From contig CAYQJU010000063.1 in NCBI GenBank assembly GCA_964417875.1, positions 1-15,666 of the forward strand: a stretch of 15,666 nucleotides of DNA, read 5' to 3'. Below the pieces are notes generated by a model. The model made no database searches and was not told the DNA's origin. It was given only the letters and a program-made list of their open reading frames with translations. Position 1 is the first letter of the stretch. Every line of letters starts with the position of its first letter. Made by a program: the position numbers and the translations under genes. Origin of the DNA: ZC4RG30 sp964417875. Its GTDB lineage: Bacteria; Pseudomonadota; Gammaproteobacteria; Steroidobacterales; Steroidobacteraceae. Of this stretch, positions 14,912 to 15,666 are shown one piece after another.

Positions 14912-15361
14912 ATGCGCCGCAAGCTGCCGATCCTCGCCGCCCTGTGTGTTTCGATGCTGGCCGCCGCCGACCAGCCCTTCCATATCCAGCCCGGCTTGTG
15001 GAAGCTCACCACCACCATCGGCGGCGGTGGTTTGGGTGCCATGACGAAGAACTCCTGCATCACCGCGGATGACATCCGCAATGTCCGGCTGCTGCAGCTG
15101 GCCAGCGGGCAGGACAGCGAGGGCTCGTGCACCAGCCAGGTCACGCGGCAGACCGCCGATGTGCTCGAAGGCGTGGTCGAATGCAGCGGCCCGTCCGGAC
15201 CCTCGGGCGCGCAGGTGCGCTTCACGGCCAGCAGCCCGAAGAAGCTCGCCGGCAACATGCAGGTCGCGGCCCAGGCGGGCATTCAAATCGGCATCACGCT
15301 GGAGGGTGAATGGGTGGCCACCGACTGTCCCGCCGCCGAGGACGATTTCTACGAGGACTGA
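14912..15361 (+). CDS. Secreted DUF3617-like protein
   Basis: Predicted 149 aa. AGGA lies 7 nt before the ATG. The N-terminus MRRKLPILAALCVSMLAAA is a signal peptide with probable cleavage near residue 19, so a periplasmic protein is expected. The mature protein opens with FHIQPGLWKLTTT, the typical start of DUF3617 proteins (a 'PGLW' motif followed by a beta strand). Four cysteines are spaced along the mature chain (in NSCIT, GSCTS, VECSG and TDCPA), consistent with two disulfides. The end is acidic (AAEDDFYED). The family has no established function. It stands alone between the unknown gene pair and the groES control region. Confidence 0.78.
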   Translation: MRRKLPILAALCVSMLAAADQPFHIQPGLWKLTTTIGGGGLGAMTKNSCITADDIRNVRLLQLASGQDSEGSCTSQVTRQTADVLEGVVECSGPSGPSGAQVRFTASSPKKLAGNMQVAAQAGIQIGITLEGEWVATDCPAAEDDFYED

Positions 15362-15408
15362 TCCCGGTCGTTGATGGGGCGGCCACTCCGCCAACCCTCC
15401 CGCGGTCA

Positions 15409-15430
15409 CCGCCGGCGACGCTGCCGGCGG
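15409..15430 (+). terminator. Strong G/C hairpin after the DUF3617-like gene
   Basis: CCGCCGGC and GCCGGCGG form a perfect 8-bp stem with loop GACGCT, 48 nt after the stop of the DUF3617-like gene. A second hairpin, CGGGCG/CGCCCG around CTTC, lies at 15459-15474. Neither has a T run. They may act together as a weak or Rho-assisted stop protecting the groES promoter; terminator function is uncertain. Confidence 0.4.
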
Positions 15431-15495
15431 CAGGCTTCCATCTGTCGCATTGCACCAACGGGCGCTTCCGCCCGGCGTGCCCTGTCACGGGTCCC

Positions 15496-15523
15496 TTGAA
15501 TCCTGCCTCTCCGCCGCTATGAT
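15496..15523 (+). promoter_or_regulatory. Sigma-70-like promoter of groES
   Basis: TTGAAT (15496-15501) and TATGAT (15518-15523) are separated by 16 nt; each matches five or so of the six consensus bases. The start of transcription would fall near 15530, just before the CIRCE operator. A CTTGAAT box at 15495 followed after 12 nt by CCGCTATGAT also loosely resembles a sigma-32 heat-shock promoter, so dual control is possible. Confidence 0.65.
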
Positions 15524-15532
15524 TACCGCCCG

Positions 15533-15559
15533 TTAGCAGCCGACGGGTGAGAGTGCTAA
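15533..15559 (+). promoter_or_regulatory. CIRCE operator (HrcA binding site) upstream of groES
   Basis: The right arm GAGTGCTAA (15551-15559) is a perfect CIRCE half-site, the spacer is exactly 9 nt (15542-15550), and the left arm TTAGCAGCC (15533-15541) matches TTAGCACTC at seven of nine positions. CIRCE is the known inverted repeat bound by the HrcA repressor in front of groESL and dnaK operons. Its position right at the expected transcription start fits repression by blocking initiation. Confidence 0.88.
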
Positions 15560-15628
15560 TACTCCCCGCCCCCGGCCGCACCCGGATTCAGAACCAATCC
15601 AAACCAACAACCCCAAGGAGTGGAATCA

Positions 15629-15666
15629 ATGAAGATTCGCCCCCTCCACGACCGCATCCTGGTGAA
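15629..15666 (+). CDS. groES: Co-chaperonin GroES (N-terminal fragment)
   Basis: Only the first 12 codons are in the window. They read MKIRPLHDRILV, the standard start of GroES, the heptameric lid of the GroEL folding chamber. AAGGAG (15615-15620) lies 8 nt before the ATG, the best ribosome-binding site in the window. Together with the upstream promoter and CIRCE element the assignment is firm despite the short length. groEL is expected beyond the right edge. Confidence 0.95.
   Translation, partial: MKIRPLHDRILV

Noticed and set aside
1..15666. Search for tRNA or rRNA genes, insertion sequences, CRISPR repeats, phage genes or toxin-antitoxin pairs
   Set aside because: None was seen by eye; the window is almost fully occupied by housekeeping genes with uniform composition.

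Overview
This is GC-rich DNA (about two thirds G+C by eye, strong G/C preference at third codon positions) from a gammaproteobacterium. The gene order aroQ-accB-accC-prmA-(zinc-ribbon DUF3426)-dusB-fis-purH-purD, with dsbD upstream and groES close by, is the arrangement known from Pseudomonas- and Xanthomonas-like genomes. I cannot place it lower than class; a Xanthomonadales/Nevskiales-like relative fits, but that is inference.

Layout. Bases 1-204 hold the C-terminal end of a YghU-type glutathione-dependent disulfide-bond oxidoreductase (plus strand, cut by the window edge). Bases 476-1339 encode an unassigned outer-membrane beta-barrel protein (plus strand). From 13384 back to 1336 everything is on the minus strand, twelve genes read in this order: dsbD, a TlpA-like thioredoxin, (85-nt gap), aroQ, accB, accC, prmA, a zinc-ribbon/DUF3426 membrane protein, dusB, fis, purH, purD and an alpha/beta hydrolase. 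From accB onward the genes abut or overlap by a few bases, so they are probably co-transcribed and in part translationally coupled. After a 129-nt divergent gap come two adjacent plus-strand genes of unknown function (13514-14146 and 14153-14800), a secreted DUF3617-like protein (14912-15361), and a heat-shock control region (sigma-70-like promoter plus CIRCE operator) leading into groES, which is cut by the right edge.

How the genes work together. dsbD and the TlpA-like protein form a periplasmic reducing pair. aroQ serves the shikimate pathway. accB and accC make the biotin carboxyl carrier and biotin carboxylase halves of acetyl-CoA carboxylase. prmA and dusB modify ribosomal protein L11 and tRNA. 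fis is a nucleoid protein tied to growth rate. purH and purD belong to de novo IMP synthesis. The run is a growth-linked housekeeping supercluster rather than an accessory island. I see no mobile element, CRISPR array, tRNA or rRNA. I found no convincing new system. The least explained parts are the two-gene unknown module next to dsbD, the orphan beta-barrel protein, and a coding-like antisense stretch near the left edge.
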